From: Promineifilum sp.
GTDB lineage: Bacteria > Chloroflexota > Anaerolineae > Promineifilales > Promineifilaceae
Length of the DNA: 64,000 nucleotides
Direction: 5' to 3'
Assembly: GCA_017983515.1 (NCBI GenBank)
Contig: JAGOBF010000003.1
Span: forward strand, 1 to 64,000
Part shown: one piece after another, positions 41,560 through 50,647 of the stretch
Position numbering within the stretch: the stretch's first letter is position 1
Layout: each line of letters opens with the position of its first letter
Notes under the pieces: generated by a model
What the model saw: the letters and a program-made list of their open reading frames with translations, nothing else
What the model was told of the DNA's origin: nothing
Database searches by the model: none
Position numbers and translations under genes: made by a program

Positions 41560-42582
41560 ATGCGCCGCAATCTGCGGGCGGCCTGGCGCGACACACTGCT
41601 GCTGTTGCGCCAGTTTGCCGGGCCGCTGCTGCTATTCGCTCTGGTTATCGTCGGTGGCGGACTGCTCTATTACGGCTTGGCTTTGCGTGCCGGCGAGCCC
41701 GTCGATACGCCGGCCGAAGCTGTCTACCTGGCCCTGGGGCTGGCCTTCTTCCAGTCGAGCGGGGATTTCCCCCACGTCTGGTACCTGCAATTATTCTATT
41801 TTGCCATGCCGGTGTTGGGGCTGGGCATCCTGGCCGCCGGACTGGCCGACTTCGGTTCGCTGTTCTTCAACCGCCGCGCGCGGCGCAAGGAGTGGGAAAT
41901 GGCCGTCGCATCCACGCTTAACCGTCATCTCGTACTAATCGGGCTGGGGCATCTGGGCTTCCGCGTCATGCAAATGTTGGTCGAGACCGGCCAGGAAGTC
42001 GTCGTCATCGAACAGGCCCCCAAGGTCAATCTGGTGGAGGGTGCGCGGCAGTTGGGCGTGCCGGTCATCGAGGATGATGGCCGCCGTCTGGAGGCGCTGG
42101 AGGGCGCGGGCACGGCCCGCGCGCGCGGCATCTTGCTGTGTACACAGAACGACACGTTGAATTTACAGATCGCCTTCATGGCCCGGCGGCTGAATCCGAC
42201 CATCGAAGTGGTCGTGCGTATCTTCGACGACCAGTTTGCCGAGGATGTGGGGCGACAATTCGGCTTTCGGGCGCTGAGCGCGACAGGTCTGGCCGCGCCG
42301 TCATTTGCCGCGGCCGCTGCCGGGGTGGACGTGACGCGACCGATCACGGTGGATGGGCGGCCGATGAGCCTGGCCAGCCTGGCCTTGCGTCTCGGGTCGC
42401 AGCTGGTGGGACTTTCGGTAGGCGATATCGAGCGAGATTTCCACGTGAGCGTGGTGCTGCTGCGGCGCGATGGGGCGTCGGATCCGCATCCGGCGGCCGG
42501 GCAGATCGTCGCTGCCCATGATGTGGTGGCAATCCTGGGCGAGCCGGAACGTATTGCCCGGCTGACGGCTGAGAATCGATGA
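41560..42582 (+). CDS. TrkA-N (RCK) domain protein with degenerate K+-channel pore
   Basis: A 340-residue membrane protein. Two membrane segments (about 20-40 and 85-108) flank a pore-like loop. The loop reads LAFFQSSGDFPHVW and lacks the TVGYGD-type K+ filter. Then come the RCK/TrkA-N fold (LVLIGLGHLGFRVMQMLVETG) and a TrkA-C-like end (SLASLALRLGSQLVGLSV). The family links NAD or ligand binding to a channel. With the altered filter it may carry another ion, or act as a sensor (inference). It starts 46 bases after amrS and may be co-transcribed with it. Confidence 0.82.
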   Translation: MRRNLRAAWRDTLLLLRQFAGPLLLFALVIVGGGLLYYGLALRAGEPVDTPAEAVYLALGLAFFQSSGDFPHVWYLQLFYFAMPVLGLGILAAGLADFGSLFFNRRARRKEWEMAVASTLNRHLVLIGLGHLGFRVMQMLVETGQEVVVIEQAPKVNLVEGARQLGVPVIEDDGRRLEALEGAGTARARGILLCTQNDTLNLQIAFMARRLNPTIEVVVRIFDDQFAEDVGRQFGFRALSATGLAAPSFAAAAAGVDVTRPITVDGRPMSLASLALRLGSQLVGLSVGDIERDFHVSVVLLRRDGASDPHPAAGQIVAAHDVVAILGEPERIARLTAENR

Positions 42583-42683
42583 CCGGCGCCCTCGTTTTGG
42601 CTGCTTGCTATTCCTCCTGACTTGTTGTATTATTTCAACAATAGTCCGGCATCTGGCGGACATGATCGCTATATCCGGCCATC

Positions 42684-43415
42684 ATGAGACATCGACGGGC
42701 ATACGTGGCACAGCAGATCGACATCAAGGGCATTCGCGACGGCTTGCTGATACGGGTCAACGACCATCCCGATTTTGGCGTTTACGAACAGTTGCAACGC
42801 GAGTTGATGCAGAAGCGCGACTTCCTGCAGGGGGCTCGCGTCACCGTGGAACTCGGCCGCCGGGCCATGAATCACGAGCAACTGGTCGGCTTGCAGGAGT
42901 TATTTGTTGCCCACGACCTAGAATTGTGGGCGGTCATCGCCGAAGATGGCGACACCCGCGCCACAGCGCGTGAGTTGGGACTGGCGACGCGTCTGTCGGG
43001 CAGCGCCACTGATCTGGAAGGCAATGCCCTGATCGTAGCGGCCAACGGCGCGCTGGCCAAAGTGTCCCCGCTGTCCAACGCGCTACTGCTGCGCGAGACG
43101 CTGCGGTCGGGGCGCTCGGTGTTGCATGAAGGTCACGTCGTTGTATTGGGTGACGTGAACCCCGGCGCGGAGATTATCGCCACGGGCAACGTAGTCGTGT
43201 GGGGCCGGTTGCGCGGGCTGGTTCACGCCGGAGCCGGCGGCGACGCGGCGGCGGTCATCTGCGCGCTGGACCTGAGTCCGACGCAGTTACGTATCGCCGG
43301 ACACATCGCAGTGGCGCCGGATGATGCCCGGCCGGCGGCTATCCCGGAGCAGGCGGCCGTGCGCGATGGTCAGATCGTGGCCGAGCCGTGGCGCAAGTCC
43401 GTGGAGAGTGGATAG
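42684..43415 (+). CDS. minC: septum site-determining protein MinC
   Basis: A 243-residue protein. The N-terminal domain (about 1-100) starts IDIKGIRDGLLIRV; the C-terminal beta-helix domain has EGHVVVLGDVNPGAEIIATGNVVVWGRLRGLVHAGAGGD, the classic MinC_C repeat that binds MinD and forms copolymers. It inhibits FtsZ assembly away from mid-cell. First gene of the minC-minD-minE-rodA row. A family-C palindrome follows it before minD. Confidence 0.93.
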   Translation: MRHRRAYVAQQIDIKGIRDGLLIRVNDHPDFGVYEQLQRELMQKRDFLQGARVTVELGRRAMNHEQLVGLQELFVAHDLELWAVIAEDGDTRATARELGLATRLSGSATDLEGNALIVAANGALAKVSPLSNALLLRETLRSGRSVLHEGHVVVLGDVNPGAEIIATGNVVVWGRLRGLVHAGAGGDAAAVICALDLSPTQLRIAGHIAVAPDDARPAAIPEQAAVRDGQIVAEPWRKSVESG

Positions 43416-43422
43416 TAAAACG

Positions 43423-43468
43423 GTGAACAGTGCCCAGTGAACTGCTTACCGTTCACTGACCCCTGTTC
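43423..43468. repeat. inverted repeat, family C copy 2, between minC and minD
   Basis: GTGAACAGTGCCCAGTGAAC (43423-43442) and GTTCACTGACCCCTGTTC (43451-43468) form an imperfect dyad with few mismatches. It follows the minC stop codon by eight bases. Confidence 0.6.
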
Positions 43469-43534
43469 GCTCCCCCGATTGCCAAGAAGTGCGCAGTGGC
43501 GGCGGGGACTAGACGATCCGATAGGAAAAACAGT

Positions 43535-44338
43535 ATGAGTGCACAAGTCTTGACGGTAACCTCGGGCAAAGGGGGGGTGGGAAAGACGACGGTGACGGCC
43601 AATCTGGCGTCGGCGCTGGCGATGCTGGGCAAGCGCGTCACGGCCATCGACGCCGACATTGGCCTGCGCAATCTCGATGTAGTGATGGGTCTGGAGAATC
43701 GCATCGTCTACGATCTCGTGGATGTGGTCGAGGGGCGCTGCCGGTTGCGCCAGGCGATGATCAAGGACAAGCGACAGCCGGAGCTCTACCTGATCCCGGC
43801 GGCACAGACGCGCGACAAGACGGCCGTTAGCCCGTCGGATATGATCCTGATCTGCGACCAACTGCGCGAGGAGATGGACTATGTGGTCATCGACTCGCCG
43901 GCGGGCATCGAGCGGGGGTTCCGCAACGCAGTAGCCCCGGCCGACAAGGTGCTCGTGGTCACCAACCCGGAGGTATCGGCCGTGCGCGACGCCGACCGTA
44001 TTATCGGCCTGATCGAGGCCGAAGAGAAAGGACCGGGGCAACTCATCATCAACCGGGTGAAACCGGCGATGGTGAGCCGCGGCGATATGCTCTCGGTCGA
44101 CGACGTGCTGGATATTCTGGCCGTGGAACTGCTGGGTGTCATCCCGGAGGATGAGCGCATCCTGGTGGCGAGCAATCAGGGGTTGCCGCTGGTGATGCAC
44201 GGTGTGAACGGGGCCAGCGCGGGCGAGGCGTTCCGCAACGTAGCCCGGCGGCTGGAGGGGGAGAATGTGCCCTTCCTGGAGCTGGCGCAAAAGCCGACAT
44301 TGATGGCCCGTCTGCGATCGTTCATGGTGGGAGCATGA
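43535..44338 (+). CDS. minD: septum site-determining protein MinD
   Basis: A 267-residue membrane-cycling ATPase. The deviant Walker A motif is GKGGVGKTTVTANLA (11-25), switch I/II regions are IDADIGLRNLDVVMGLEN and VVIDSPAGIE, and the amphipathic tail TLMARLRSFMVGA provides the membrane-targeting helix. With ATP it dimerises on the membrane and recruits MinC. The start at 43535 gives the standard MSAQVLTVTSGKGG N-terminus; the upstream 13-residue frame is not part of it. Confidence 0.96.
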   Translation: MSAQVLTVTSGKGGVGKTTVTANLASALAMLGKRVTAIDADIGLRNLDVVMGLENRIVYDLVDVVEGRCRLRQAMIKDKRQPELYLIPAAQTRDKTAVSPSDMILICDQLREEMDYVVIDSPAGIERGFRNAVAPADKVLVVTNPEVSAVRDADRIIGLIEAEEKGPGQLIINRVKPAMVSRGDMLSVDDVLDILAVELLGVIPEDERILVASNQGLPLVMHGVNGASAGEAFRNVARRLEGENVPFLELAQKPTLMARLRSFMVGA

Positions 44339-44340
44339 GA

Positions 44341-44435
44341 ATATTAAACACGGATGGGACACGGATTTAACGAACTGAATGGGTGTTTAATCTATTGAAT
44401 CCGTATTATCCATAGAAATCCGCGTTTAACATTCT
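44341..44435. repeat. intergenic repeat region, family D, between minD and minE
   Basis: Holds repeated words like ACACGGATGGGACACGGATT, TTGAATCCGTATTATCC and AAATCCGCGTTTAAC. No gene. Confidence 0.5.
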
Positions 44436-44453
44436 CGATATGAGGGACATGGC

Positions 44454-44726
44454 ATGAGTTGGCTCGATCGATTACTCGGAAGGAACGAAACCAGCGGACA
44501 GGTAGCCAAGCAGCGGTTGCAAATGGTGCTCATCCACGATCGCGCCGATCTACCGCCGGGACTGCTGGAACTGATCAAGGACGACATCATCCAGGTCATT
44601 GCCAAGCATACGGCCATCGACACGGACAAAGTGGAAGTCCACCTGCAGCAGAGCTCGCACGAGAACCGGCTGGTGGCCGAAATTCCCCTGCTGGCGACGC
44701 GAGCACGCACCAACGGCAGGAAGTGA
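44454..44726 (+). CDS. minE: cell division topological specificity factor MinE
   Basis: A 90-residue protein. It starts with a short amphipathic segment (MSWLDRLLGR), then AKQRLQMVLIHDRADLPPGLLELIKDDIIQVI, the MinD-interaction strand/helix, and a C-terminal dimerisation part VEVHLQQSS. It stimulates MinD ATPase and so places division at mid-cell. It follows minD at 116 bases, across a repeat region. Confidence 0.94.
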   Translation: MSWLDRLLGRNETSGQVAKQRLQMVLIHDRADLPPGLLELIKDDIIQVIAKHTAIDTDKVEVHLQQSSHENRLVAEIPLLATRARTNGRK

Positions 44727-44754
44727 GCAGTCCATAGAGTTTCAAGAGGTAATA

Positions 44755-44865
44755 TTCGCAGATTTGGCAGCTCAGGAAGAGTTTTGAGCTACCTCCCTAA
44801 TCTGCTGAATCTGCGCATATCTGTCCTTTATCTGTGAAATCCGTGAAATCTGTGGATTCTGTCCC
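44755..44865. repeat. intergenic repeat region, family D, before rodA
   Basis: Contains TTCGCAGATTTGG, AATCTGCTGAATCTGCGC, ATCTGTGAAATCC and AAATCTGTGGATTC. It ends just before the TACAAT box at 44876-44881. Confidence 0.5.
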
Positions 44866-44875
44866 GGCCACCGGC

Positions 44876-44881
44876 TACAAT
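44876..44881 (+). promoter_or_regulatory. -10 box of rodA
   Basis: TACAAT ending nine bases before the ATG at 44890, so the transcript would be leaderless or nearly so. No Shine-Dalgarno sequence is seen. Confidence 0.4.
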
Positions 44882-44889
44882 GGCCGGCA

Positions 44890-45999
44890 ATGCTGTCGAA
44901 GAGTTCGGTTTGGCGCTATTTTGACGTGTGGTTGCTGGCGGCCGTCATACTCCTGACGGGCTATGGCATCCTCATGATCCGCAGCGCCATTACTGGCTCT
45001 CCCGCTTACGTCACCTATCCCCAACAACAACTTATTTGGGCCACGCTGGGGCTGATCATCCTGATGGTCACTGCGGCCATCGACTACCGCGTGCTGACCT
45101 CGGGCCACTGGTGGATCTACGCCGGGCTGGTCGGCCTGCTGGTGGCTGTCCTCATCTCCGGCCAGGTGAATAACGACGCTCGCCGCTGGATTCAAATCAC
45201 GTCGTCGTTCCAGATTCAGCCGTCGGAGTTTGGCCGTATCTTCATCGTTATCACATTCGCCCAATTCCTGGCTAACCGGCGGCATCGCATGGAGCGTTTC
45301 GATAACACCCTCGTTACCCTAGCCTACTTCTCCCTGCCCGTCGGGCTCATCTTCATCCAGCCCAATCTGGGCATGACCATCCTGTTCATGTTCATCTGGT
45401 TCATCATGATCTGGGTGGCCGGGCTGCCATTGCGCCACTTCATCATGATCGGCGCGCTGGGACTGGCCGTGGGTCTGGCTGTTTTTCCGTTGTTGGCCGA
45501 CTACCAGAAAGGGCGCATCACCACCTTTCTCAACCCGGAGGAGGCCAACGCCGATGACGTGTTCAACATTGACCAGGCGGAGATCAGCATCGGCTCCGGT
45601 GGTCTGACCGGCAAGGGCTACTTGCAGGGCACGCAGAGCCAGCTCGGATTTCTGCGCGCTCAGCACACGGACTTCATCTTCTCGGTGTTGACGGAGGAGA
45701 TGGGCCTGCTGGGCGGCTCGGTGGTCGTGTTGGGTCTCATCGGGATCATCTTGTGGCGCATCTTGCGCGCGGCGGCACTTAGTCCCGACCCGGCCGGCAA
45801 GCTCATTTGCGCCGGCATCGCCGCCATTCTCTTCTTCCAGACGGCCGTCAACGTGGGCATGAACGTGCGCGTGCTACCGGTGACGGGTCTAACTCTGCCT
45901 TTCGTCAGCTACGGCGGCAGCTCGCTCATCACCCTCTTTCTGGCTATCGGTGTCGTGGAATCAGTGCTGATGCGCCAGCGAAAGCAGGAATTCGGCTAG
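44890..45999 (+). CDS. rodA: rod shape-determining protein RodA/FtsW-type SEDS glycosyltransferase
   Basis: A 369-residue membrane protein with about ten transmembrane stretches (for example VWLLAAVILLTGYGILMI). SEDS landmarks: IQPSEFGRIF, IFIQPNLGMTILF, GLTGKGYLQGTQSQLGFLRAQHTDFIFSV and the final TLPFVSYGGSSLI. It polymerises glycan strands from lipid II with its partner transpeptidase. Nothing here separates RodA from FtsW fully, but its place next to minCDE and its short tail favour RodA. The ATG is preceded by a TACAAT box at nine bases. Confidence 0.92.
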   Translation: MLSKSSVWRYFDVWLLAAVILLTGYGILMIRSAITGSPAYVTYPQQQLIWATLGLIILMVTAAIDYRVLTSGHWWIYAGLVGLLVAVLISGQVNNDARRWIQITSSFQIQPSEFGRIFIVITFAQFLANRRHRMERFDNTLVTLAYFSLPVGLIFIQPNLGMTILFMFIWFIMIWVAGLPLRHFIMIGALGLAVGLAVFPLLADYQKGRITTFLNPEEANADDVFNIDQAEISIGSGGLTGKGYLQGTQSQLGFLRAQHTDFIFSVLTEEMGLLGGSVVVLGLIGIILWRILRAAALSPDPAGKLICAGIAAILFFQTAVNVGMNVRVLPVTGLTLPFVSYGGSSLITLFLAIGVVESVLMRQRKQEFG

Positions 46000-46053
46000 G
46001 TCTCATCCCCTGTCCAGAACGTACTTGTTGATTCCACAAACTTGCCGTCCCCA

Positions 46054-49000
46054 TCAATCGAGGATGACGCTGATCACCACTCGGTCGTCGACCGCATGGC
46101 CCGCATCGTCTATCACCGGAAGCCGCTGACCCGTCGCCAGCAGGTAGAGGCCGACGATCACCCGATAGTCGCCCGGCTGCATGTCGGGACTGAGCTGGAC
46201 CACGTAAGGATCAACGATGTCTTCCCCCGGCCGCCAATCGCCGGTCGGCCGCGTGCCCTGCACCGGCCAGGCATCCACCTGGCCCACGATGCGGTCGGCC
46301 GCGTCCAGTACCTGCACGAACACGGTATAATCCTCGCTCATCTTGGTCAACGCCCGCCAGGTGAGCGTCACGAGTAGCTGCCCGCCAGGCGTCAGGCCGG
46401 CCGTTTCCACCGTCACATCGAGCAGGGCGATCTTATCATCGAAGTTGGTCGCCCCTTCCGGCAGCGCCGCGCCGCTGATGATGATCTCGGCCACGATGCA
46501 GCCCGTTGTCGGTCGCCGCAACCAGCCGCATACGGCCGATGCCTCTCCTGCGGCGTAAGCGATGAGGACGTTCGGCCCCGCTTCGGCCGCCGGCTCGATG
46601 GGGCCGGCAAAGACCAGCGATTGGGCTGTTTCGACGCGCAGATCGGGCGGCCGGTCGGTGGGGATGATGAGACTGCTCACGGCGTGGGGCGGCGCGAGTA
46701 AGAAGCTCAGCCCGTCGCCATCGCCGTAGCCGCTGTAGCGTAACGGCAGCCGCGTCCCCGGCCGGGCTGAGCCCGGAAAGTCGACACCGTCCAGCGCAAA
46801 GCCGCCGAAAAGCGCCCGCCGTGGTTGCCCGGCCGGCCCCGGCCGCGGCGAGACGGGCACGGTGGCTACGGGTTGCCATTGCAGCTCGGCCGCGGGCGTG
46901 AAGCGCGGCGCGGCGGCTACCTGAATCTCCAGGTCGCAGGCCGGTTCGCCACAGCCCCCGTCGGGTAGGGGCAATAAGTGAAAATCGGCCACGATCTCGT
47001 CCTTTCGCCAGGCATTGACCGGATACGTATCGCTCACCGGATGCCGCCCGACGATCACCGGCTCGCCGCCCGCCCAGCGCAGATAGAGCACCGGCGCGCG
47101 CTGGCCGTCGTCGAGTGGTTGGGAGCGCGTCCAGTAAAGCGTCAGCCCCGCCGCGTTTCCGTCCACGGGCGAGACGGGTTCCACAGCGTAGCCCAGCAGT
47201 CGCAGCGCCCCCACCGCCTCGCCGGCAGCCGTCGCCGCGGCGGGCAGCTCGGCCAGTGGCTCCCGGCTCACCTCCACCAGCGGCCCGGCCGAGCGCAAAT
47301 AATAGACGCCCGCCAGCCCGGGCAGATAACGTGCCAGGTAGACCGCCTGGCCGGCGGCCAGTCGCGCGTCCAGTTCGGCGTGATAAGCCGCTTCGTCGGG
47401 TAGCACCATGATGTCGAGGTCGGGCCGCAGCCCTTCGTTTTGTTGCAGGTAATAGAGCGGAGCGATCTTCTCGCTGTCGGCCAGCACGGCCGCCCCGCGG
47501 GCCAACGGTCGGGTCAGCACGCCTCGCCCCCAGGTCTCGCCGCCGTCGCGCCCCGATTGGTCGATGGACGCCCACCTGTTGCCCGCCTGCAGCACGGCGA
47601 GCAACAGGACGGCCATGAATAGCAGCGGCTTGGCAATCAAGTATTTAGGAAAGAACTCGGTTGCCAGAAGTCCTGCTAGCGCCGCCATCCCTGCGCCGAT
47701 CCATATGGCAACGACCACATGGGTTGGAATGAGGAAGACGGCCAGATCGGGCACGTAGTAATTAAGGGTATAGAAGGTAAATCCCGCGGCCGTGAGCAGC
47801 AGCGCCAGCGCGGTCCGCCACTGCCGGGCAAAGAGCCAGACCAACCCCACAGCCGCGGTTAGGCCATAGAACCAACCCCACGTATCGAGCAGCAGCCGGC
47901 CGACGATCTGCCGGCGCGTCGGGTCGCGCAGCCATGCCCCCCACTGCAATGCTCCCTGGAAGCGACCGCCCACCACCCACTCGACGAAACGGCCGAAGCC
48001 CATCGCCTCCCCGTTCACCGCTGCCCAACGCAGCGGCAAATAAAGATAGAGCAGCAGGGGCACGGCGAAGGCGATGAGCAGTTGGAGCAAGAGAGGGATG
48101 AGCGACCGCCGGCGACTGACGCCCGACGACCGTCGGGCAAGAGTGGGCCACAGGTTTATGAGCACAGCCAGCGTCGCCGGCGGTAGCAGAAAGACGGTCG
48201 TCAGGTGGTTGGTCAGCCCCAGCCCCAGTACGAAGGCCAACGCCACCATCTTCTTGCGAGAGGGCGCCGGATGACTGTTCACTGACCACTGCCTACGGAT
48301 CGCCCCCTCGGGAACGGGATCATCCGCCGCCACACTTTCATGGATTGGGGTCTGCGGGCCGCCGTCCATGGTCAATTGCACCACCAACCACAGGGCCACG
48401 GCCACAATGAGCGCGTGCAGCGTGTAGACTTCGGCGATGATGGCCTGGCCCCAATAGACGGGCGTCAGGCCCAGGACGACGGCCGCGGCCAGCGCAGGCA
48501 ACGGCCGCCGCCACAGCTCCAGTCCCAGCCGAAAGACGACGGCCGCCGCCAGCACGCCATAGACAGCCGAAGCCAGATTCAGTCGCCAGGCGACCGTGCC
48601 GGCGGGCAGCAGCGAGAACAGCTTGCCCAACAGGAGGTAGAGCGGGTAGCCGGTGGGATGGGCGATGCCCAGCTGCGGGGCGACGACCTGGAATTCGAAC
48701 GTGTCGGCCGTGCCCACGGCGTGGGACATCGTTGCCAGATAGAGCGGCAGCAAGCCGGCGGCCACGAGCAGCGGCCCCAGTTGCCCCCAGCGGCGGTCTT
48801 CATCGCCCAGCGTCGCCCACACCAGCAGCGCCGCCGACAGCCACAGGCCGGCCCCGAACAAAAAGCGGCCGCGCGCGGGATCGACGGTTGGATCGACCAG
48901 CCACACGATGTTAAGCAAGAGCGGCAAGAAGAGCACAGCGAGGGGCAATCGGGCCGAAAGGCCCTTGTCACGCCATACTATCGCGCCGGCCGCCCCCCCA

Positions 49001-49197
49001 ACCGCCACGACGGCGGCAAGCCCCATTGCGCCCGATGGCTGACCCAACAGAAGCCAGGCTGGAAATGCCGCCTCGAACAGCAGCCGCGACAGGGCTAAAC
49101 CGGCGATAAACCAGCAAACGGCCACGGCCGCCGGGTCAAGCCACGGCCGCCACGTCCGGTCGTTGGCGTCGGTCAGGTGCGGGGCGAATCCTCCCAT
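46054..49197 (-). CDS. DUF2723 (protein O-mannosyltransferase-like) membrane protein
   Basis: A 1047-residue protein. About ten membrane segments in the N-terminal half, with the DUF2723 signature TADTFEFQ, then PTGYPLYLLLGKLFSLLP and GLTPVYWGQAIIAEVYTLH. The C-terminal half is globular and beta-rich, with two similar sheets; its last part, ADRIVGQVDAWPVQG and so on, resembles the C-terminus of the protein at 60006-62042. The domain belongs to GT-C-like glycosyltransferases, probably using polyprenyl-phosphate sugar donors (inference). A TACAAT box nine bases before the ATG suggests a leaderless mRNA. Confidence 0.82.
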   Translation of the reverse strand: MGGFAPHLTDANDRTWRPWLDPAAVAVCWFIAGLALSRLLFEAAFPAWLLLGQPSGAMGLAAVVAVGGAAGAIVWRDKGLSARLPLAVLFLPLLLNIVWLVDPTVDPARGRFLFGAGLWLSAALLVWATLGDEDRRWGQLGPLLVAAGLLPLYLATMSHAVGTADTFEFQVVAPQLGIAHPTGYPLYLLLGKLFSLLPAGTVAWRLNLASAVYGVLAAAVVFRLGLELWRRPLPALAAAVVLGLTPVYWGQAIIAEVYTLHALIVAVALWLVVQLTMDGGPQTPIHESVAADDPVPEGAIRRQWSVNSHPAPSRKKMVALAFVLGLGLTNHLTTVFLLPPATLAVLINLWPTLARRSSGVSRRRSLIPLLLQLLIAFAVPLLLYLYLPLRWAAVNGEAMGFGRFVEWVVGGRFQGALQWGAWLRDPTRRQIVGRLLLDTWGWFYGLTAAVGLVWLFARQWRTALALLLTAAGFTFYTLNYYVPDLAVFLIPTHVVVAIWIGAGMAALAGLLATEFFPKYLIAKPLLFMAVLLLAVLQAGNRWASIDQSGRDGGETWGRGVLTRPLARGAAVLADSEKIAPLYYLQQNEGLRPDLDIMVLPDEAAYHAELDARLAAGQAVYLARYLPGLAGVYYLRSAGPLVEVSREPLAELPAAATAAGEAVGALRLLGYAVEPVSPVDGNAAGLTLYWTRSQPLDDGQRAPVLYLRWAGGEPVIVGRHPVSDTYPVNAWRKDEIVADFHLLPLPDGGCGEPACDLEIQVAAAPRFTPAAELQWQPVATVPVSPRPGPAGQPRRALFGGFALDGVDFPGSARPGTRLPLRYSGYGDGDGLSFLLAPPHAVSSLIIPTDRPPDLRVETAQSLVFAGPIEPAAEAGPNVLIAYAAGEASAVCGWLRRPTTGCIVAEIIISGAALPEGATNFDDKIALLDVTVETAGLTPGGQLLVTLTWRALTKMSEDYTVFVQVLDAADRIVGQVDAWPVQGTRPTGDWRPGEDIVDPYVVQLSPDMQPGDYRVIVGLYLLATGQRLPVIDDAGHAVDDRVVISVILD
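48275..48292. repeat. short repeat, family C copy inside the DUF2723 gene
   Basis: CTGTTCACTGACCACTGC matches family C. It is within the coding frame of the DUF2723 gene, read in the reverse sense. Confidence 0.5.
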
Positions 49198-49205
49198 GGC
49201 CGCCT

Positions 49206-49211
49206 ATTGTA
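49206..49211 (-). promoter_or_regulatory. -10 box of the DUF2723 gene
   Basis: TACAAT read on the minus strand, ending nine bases before the ATG at 49197. Part of the leaderless-type pattern also seen at 10941, 33306 and 44876. Confidence 0.4.
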
Positions 49212-49319
49212 TACGTCTACGCGTCCGGCGTGCATTGTAGCGCTGGATTCTTAGCCGATGCTACGCTGTGCCGCAGCAGCTATCCGTGCCGAAATGAAAA
49301 CTAAACCGACCCTTGTCCT

Positions 49320-49337
49320 CTGTTCACTGTCCACTCG
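49320..49337. repeat. short repeat, family C copy upstream of the CoA-transferase gene
   Basis: CTGTTCACTGTCCACTCG matches family C. It lies 70 bases before the CoA-transferase start. Confidence 0.5.
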
Positions 49338-49405
49338 CCCGTGAACATGTGCCTCAAACCTCCGCTTGCGCTAATCTTACGGGTAATCCGGCAGCGGAGG
49401 ACAAC

Positions 49406-50575
49406 ATGCCCGGCCCACTGACTTCGCTCAAAGTACTCGATTTCACCGCCCTGTTGCCCGGCCCTTTCGCGACGATGGTTTTGGCCGACTTGGGCGCCGA
49501 CGTGGTCCGCGTCGAGTCGCCCACTCGCCCCGACATGGTGCGTTCCCTGCCGCCCTTCGATGGCGACGTCTCCGCCTGGCACGCCGTCCTCAACCGCAAC
49601 AAGCGTTCAATGGCCCTCGATCTGAAGAAGCCGGGTGCGGCCGAGGTCGTCCGCCGTTTGGTCGCGGACGGCGGCTATGACATCGTCATCGAGCAGTTCC
49701 GGCCGGGTGTCATGGATCGTCTGGGGGTCGGCTATGCAGCTCTGCGCGCGGCCAACCCGGCCCTCATCTACTGCGCCCTGACCGGCTACGGCCAGACGGG
49801 GCCGCTGCGCGACCGGGCCGGTCACGACATTAATTACCTGGCGCTCTCCGGCGCGCTCAGCTACAGCGGCCGCCGCACGTCCGGCCCGCCGCTGCCGGGC
49901 ATCCAGGTGGCTGATGTGGGCGGTGGCGCGTTGGGAGCCCTGGTCGGCCTGCTGGCCGCCGTGGTGCAGCGCTCGGCCACGGGGCAAGGGCAAGCCGTCG
50001 ACGTCAGCATCTTCGATATGATGGTCGCCTGGCAGGCCCATCTGCTCAGCCACACGCTTGTTGCCGGAGAGACGCCCGAAGCGGAAAGCATGGCGCTCAA
50101 CGGCGGCCGGATCTATGATTTGTACGCGACGGCCGACGGTCGTTGGCTTTCGATAGGCAGCCTGGAGCCCAAGTTTTGGGAAGGCTTGTGCGTGGCCATC
50201 GGCCGGCCCGACCTGATCGAGTCAGGGCTGAGCCTTGATGCGGCGACTCAAGCGCGGGCCAAATCCGAAGTGCGCGCGGTGATAGCCACTCGCCCGCTGG
50301 CCGAGTGGCAACTGGTTTTTGACCCGCTCGACGTGTGTGTGGAGCCGGTGCTCAACGTGCCGGAGATGCTGGCTCACCCGCAGACGACCGCCCGCGCGTT
50401 GATCGTGAATGTACCCAGGGCCGACGGCGGCACGCAGCGACAGATCGCCAACCCGTGGCGTTTCTCCGGCGGCACGGCCGACTATCGCCATATTGGCCCG
50501 GCATTGGGGGCGCATACGGAAGAAGTCTTGCGCGAAGCCGGCTTTTCGCCGGCCGAGATCGACGGTTTCCTGTAG
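49406..50575 (+). CDS. CaiB/BaiF family CoA-transferase (class III; racemase-like)
   Basis: A 389-residue protein. GPLTSLKVLDFTALLPGPFATMVLADLGADVVRVE at the N-terminus and GHDINYLALSG with the nucleophilic Asp141 are the family hallmarks. Class III proteins move CoA between acids or act as alpha-methylacyl-CoA racemases; the length here suits either. GGAGGA before ATG 49406 sets the start over the longer frame from 49313. It lies next to an acyl-CoA dehydrogenase gene and may work in the same fatty-acid or branched-chain pathway. Confidence 0.9.
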   Translation: MPGPLTSLKVLDFTALLPGPFATMVLADLGADVVRVESPTRPDMVRSLPPFDGDVSAWHAVLNRNKRSMALDLKKPGAAEVVRRLVADGGYDIVIEQFRPGVMDRLGVGYAALRAANPALIYCALTGYGQTGPLRDRAGHDINYLALSGALSYSGRRTSGPPLPGIQVADVGGGALGALVGLLAAVVQRSATGQGQAVDVSIFDMMVAWQAHLLSHTLVAGETPEAESMALNGGRIYDLYATADGRWLSIGSLEPKFWEGLCVAIGRPDLIESGLSLDAATQARAKSEVRAVIATRPLAEWQLVFDPLDVCVEPVLNVPEMLAHPQTTARALIVNVPRADGGTQRQIANPWRFSGGTADYRHIGPALGAHTEEVLREAGFSPAEIDGFL

Positions 50576-50647
50576 CGCCGGTTTCTGAGCCAGCGAGTCA
50601 GATACAAGCTGGATAGCTTACGCTACAGATTACAGTTGGGGGATACC

